Shown in pieces: positions 5,548 to 7,143 of a stretch of 7,143 bases of DNA. The notes under the pieces were generated by a model. It was not told the DNA's origin, did no database searches, and was given only the letters and a program-made list of their open reading frames with translations. Location of the stretch: NCBI GenBank assembly GCA_947628885.1, contig CANRBO010000067.1:1-7143 (forward strand), in the 5' to 3' direction. The position numbers were made by a program, and so were the translations under genes. The DNA comes from an uncultured Clostridia bacterium (GTDB lineage Bacteria > Bacillota > Clostridia > TANB77 > CAG-508). Positions within the stretch are counted from its first letter, which is position 1, and every line of letters starts with the position of its first letter.

Positions 5548-6873
5548 ATGGAACTAGAAAAGATACCACCACATGACGACGAAGCAGAACAAGCTGTTCT
5601 TGGAAGTACACTTACTGATAAAGAAGCTGTTGTTGCAGCAATAGAAGTGTTGAAATCAGAAGATTTTTATAGAAATGATAATGCTATTATTTATGAAGCA
5701 ATAATGAATATATATGGAAAAGGCGAACCGATAGATATTATCACTCTAAAAGATGAGTTAACAGCAATGGGTAAATTAGATGCAGTAGGCGGACTTGAAT
5801 ATTTAGCAAGTTTGCCTGATAAAGTTCCGACAACAGCCAATGTAGAAAAGTATGTAAAAATAGTAGAAGAAAAATCCTTGCTAAGAAGTTTGATAAAAGC
5901 TGCAAATGAATTAGTAAATCTAGGATATAGTCAAAATGAAGAAATTGAGACAATAATGGACAGCGCTGAAAAAAAGATTTTTGATCTGATGCAAAGAAAA
6001 TCACAAAAAGGATATGAGTCAATTAAAGACATTTTAGTAGATTCATTTACAGAACTACAAGAATTATATAATAAAAAACAACACATAACTGGCGTAGCAA
6101 CTGGATTTATTGACTTAGATAATAAAACAGCTGGCTTTCATAAATCTGATTTAATATTAATTGCAGCAAGACCAGCTATGGGAAAAACTGCATTTGCATT
6201 AAATATAGCTACAAACGCAGCAATTAGCGGTAATTATCCAGTAGCAGTATTTAGCCTAGAAATGTCAAAAGAGCAATGTGCTAACAGAATTTTATGTGCA
6301 CAAGCAATGGTAGATAGCAGTAAGGTTCAAAAGGGCGAAATAAGTGATGACGAGTGGACAAAGCTTGCAATGGCATCAGGCGAATTGTCTGAATCAGCAG
6401 GAATATTTATTGACGACACACCAGGAATTACAGTTGCAGAAATAAGAGCAAAATGCAGAAAATTAAAATTAGAAAAAGATATTGGATTAGTGGTAATTGA
6501 CTATTTGCAATTAATTAATGGAAGCGGAAAAACAAGTAGTCGTGAGCAAGAAATAGCAGAGATAAGTAGATCACTTAAAATTCTAGCAAAAGAAATAGAA
6601 GTTCCAGTAATCGCATTATCACAATTATCTCGTGCTCCGGAAGCAAGACCTGACCATAGACCAATGCTACAAGACTTGCGTGAATCAGGTTCTATTGAGC
6701 AAGATGCAGATATGGTTATGTTTATTTATAGAGATGATTATTATAATCCACAATCAGAGCAAACCAATATAGCTGAAATAATAATTTCTAAAAACAGAAG
6801 CGGCCCTGTAGGAACTGTAGAATTATTATGGATGCCAAGTTTTACGAAATTTGCAAACAAGTATAACGGTTAG
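5548..6873 (+). CDS. dnaB: Replicative DNA helicase DnaB (DnaC in Bacillus nomenclature)
   Basis: Hexameric 5'-3' helicase that unwinds DNA at the chromosomal fork, using ATP and interacting with primase and the helicase loader. The 441 residues match the usual ~440-460, and no intein is present. The N-terminal DnaB_N domain begins PPHDDEAEQAVLGS (7-20) and runs to about residue 105. After a linker helix, the RecA-like C-terminal domain carries Walker A ARPAMGKT (207-214, K213), Walker B VVIDYLQL (D318), LSQLSRAPEARPDHRP, DLRESGSIEQDAD starting at D376, and SKNRSGPVG with R417, a likely arginine-finger-region residue. The ribosome site is GAAAGG at 5531-5536, 11 nt before the ATG. It is the third gene of the gdpP-rplI-dnaB order. 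No clear terminator follows; the 270 nt after it hold palindromes and the second repeat copy. Confidence 0.97.
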   Translation: MELEKIPPHDDEAEQAVLGSTLTDKEAVVAAIEVLKSEDFYRNDNAIIYEAIMNIYGKGEPIDIITLKDELTAMGKLDAVGGLEYLASLPDKVPTTANVEKYVKIVEEKSLLRSLIKAANELVNLGYSQNEEIETIMDSAEKKIFDLMQRKSQKGYESIKDILVDSFTELQELYNKKQHITGVATGFIDLDNKTAGFHKSDLILIAARPAMGKTAFALNIATNAAISGNYPVAVFSLEMSKEQCANRILCAQAMVDSSKVQKGEISDDEWTKLAMASGELSESAGIFIDDTPGITVAEIRAKCRKLKLEKDIGLVVIDYLQLINGSGKTSSREQEIAEISRSLKILAKEIEVPVIALSQLSRAPEARPDHRPMLQDLRESGSIEQDADMVMFIYRDDYYNPQSEQTNIAEIIISKNRSGPVGTVELLWMPSFTKFANKYNG

Positions 6874-6893
6874 TCTATAATTAATTATTAGAA

Positions 6894-6925
6894 TTAAGAT
6901 TATATAGAAATTATTGAAATCTTAA
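6894..6925. repeat. Small inverted repeat after dnaB
   Basis: TTAAGATT (6894-6901) and AATCTTAA (6918-6925) form a perfect 8-bp stem with a 16-nt loop, 21 nt after the dnaB stop. No T-tract follows on the plus strand, so it is at best a weak terminator. The right arm overlaps a 13-bp direct repeat ATCTTAAAAATAT found at 6919-6931 and again at 6980-6992. Confidence 0.35.
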
Positions 6926-6940
6926 AAATATCCGTGCATT

Positions 6941-7007
6941 GTGCAATTGATATAACTATTATTTTTAATATCTTTGTACATCTTAAAAATATAATAGTTA
7001 TTCGCAC
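6941..7007. repeat. Long palindrome abutting repeat copy 2
   Basis: GTGC (6941-6944) and GCAC (7004-7007) close a long stem. ATAACTATTA (6952-6961) pairs with TAATAGTTAT (6992-7001), and TTTTTAA (6962-6968) pairs with TTAAAAA (6983-6989) across a 2-nt bulge, leaving a 14-nt loop. The palindrome directly adjoins the GGTGC end of repeat copy 2. It differs in sequence from the arms of copy 1, where the two arms are split around the core. No U-tract follows on either strand. Confidence 0.5.
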
Positions 7008-7143
7008 CTTGCTGTCGCAAATTCCATTATGCCTTCATGGCTATGCAATTAATTTACTTCACGAGACTTACATAATGCCATTCGGCACTTGTATGTAATT
7101 TGCTTCATTCGCCCTACGCTAACGCTCCGGTTGGGCGCTGCGC
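7007..7143 (-). repeat. Intergenic repeat core, copy 2 (inverted, runs into window edge)
   Basis: The reverse complement of this stretch aligns end to end with 4744-4878. The G+C-rich block GCGCAGCGC reaches the last base of the window, so the element may continue beyond it. Differences are a few isolated substitutions plus a block with a 2-nt length change at about 7058-7072, in the loop between the internal hairpins. All the internal complementary segments of copy 1 (GCAAATT/AATTTGC, TACATA/TATGTA, GCC/GGC, CCAT/ATGG) are preserved. Together the copies form inverted repeats around rplI and dnaB. Confidence 0.75.

Noticed and set aside
6874..7143. A further gene or tRNA after dnaB
   Set aside because: No frame with a ribosome site and no cloverleaf was found. 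The stretch is explained by palindromes and the second repeat copy.

Overview
The window looks like chromosome of a low-G+C Gram-positive bacterium, most likely a gut-type member of the Clostridia. Three things point there: very A+T-rich coding sequence with AAAGGAG-type ribosome binding sites, an LPXTG sortase anchor, and the Firmicutes gene order gdpP-rplI-dnaB. No RNA gene, transposase, CRISPR array or reverse transcriptase is visible.

Positions 1-2466 carry two genes for apparent surface or exported proteins, and both are broken. The first (1-591, 5' end outside the window) is the C-terminal part of a formylglycine-generating-enzyme-like (C-type-lectin fold) protein. Its last ~40 codons are one base out of frame, strikingly poor in adenine and rich in C-ending codons, which is what a diversity-generating retroelement (DGR) variable region would look like. 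The second (783-2382) is a secreted, sortase-anchored protein with two bacterial Ig-like domains. It has its own promoter and a good terminator, but a one-base shift near 1511-1516 splits it into two reading frames.

Positions 2479-6873 hold the housekeeping cluster, all intact: gdpP (c-di-AMP phosphodiesterase), rplI (ribosomal protein bL9) and dnaB (replicative helicase). A near-consensus promoter precedes a ~150-nt hairpin-rich leader. In that leader the gdpP Shine-Dalgarno lies 27 nt from the start codon, with a perfect 7-bp hairpin between them. A large hairpin sits between rplI and dnaB.

The most distinctive non-coding signal is a ~135-nt element with a G+C-rich end and strong internal complementarity, present twice in opposite orientation: between gdpP and rplI (4744-4878), and after dnaB running into the window edge (7007-7143). 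The first copy is bracketed by perfect 21-bp inverted arms; the second abuts a separate long palindrome. The pair flanks rplI-dnaB as inverted repeats and is probably a dispersed, MITE/REP-like family. Its mobility or RNA function cannot be judged from this window.
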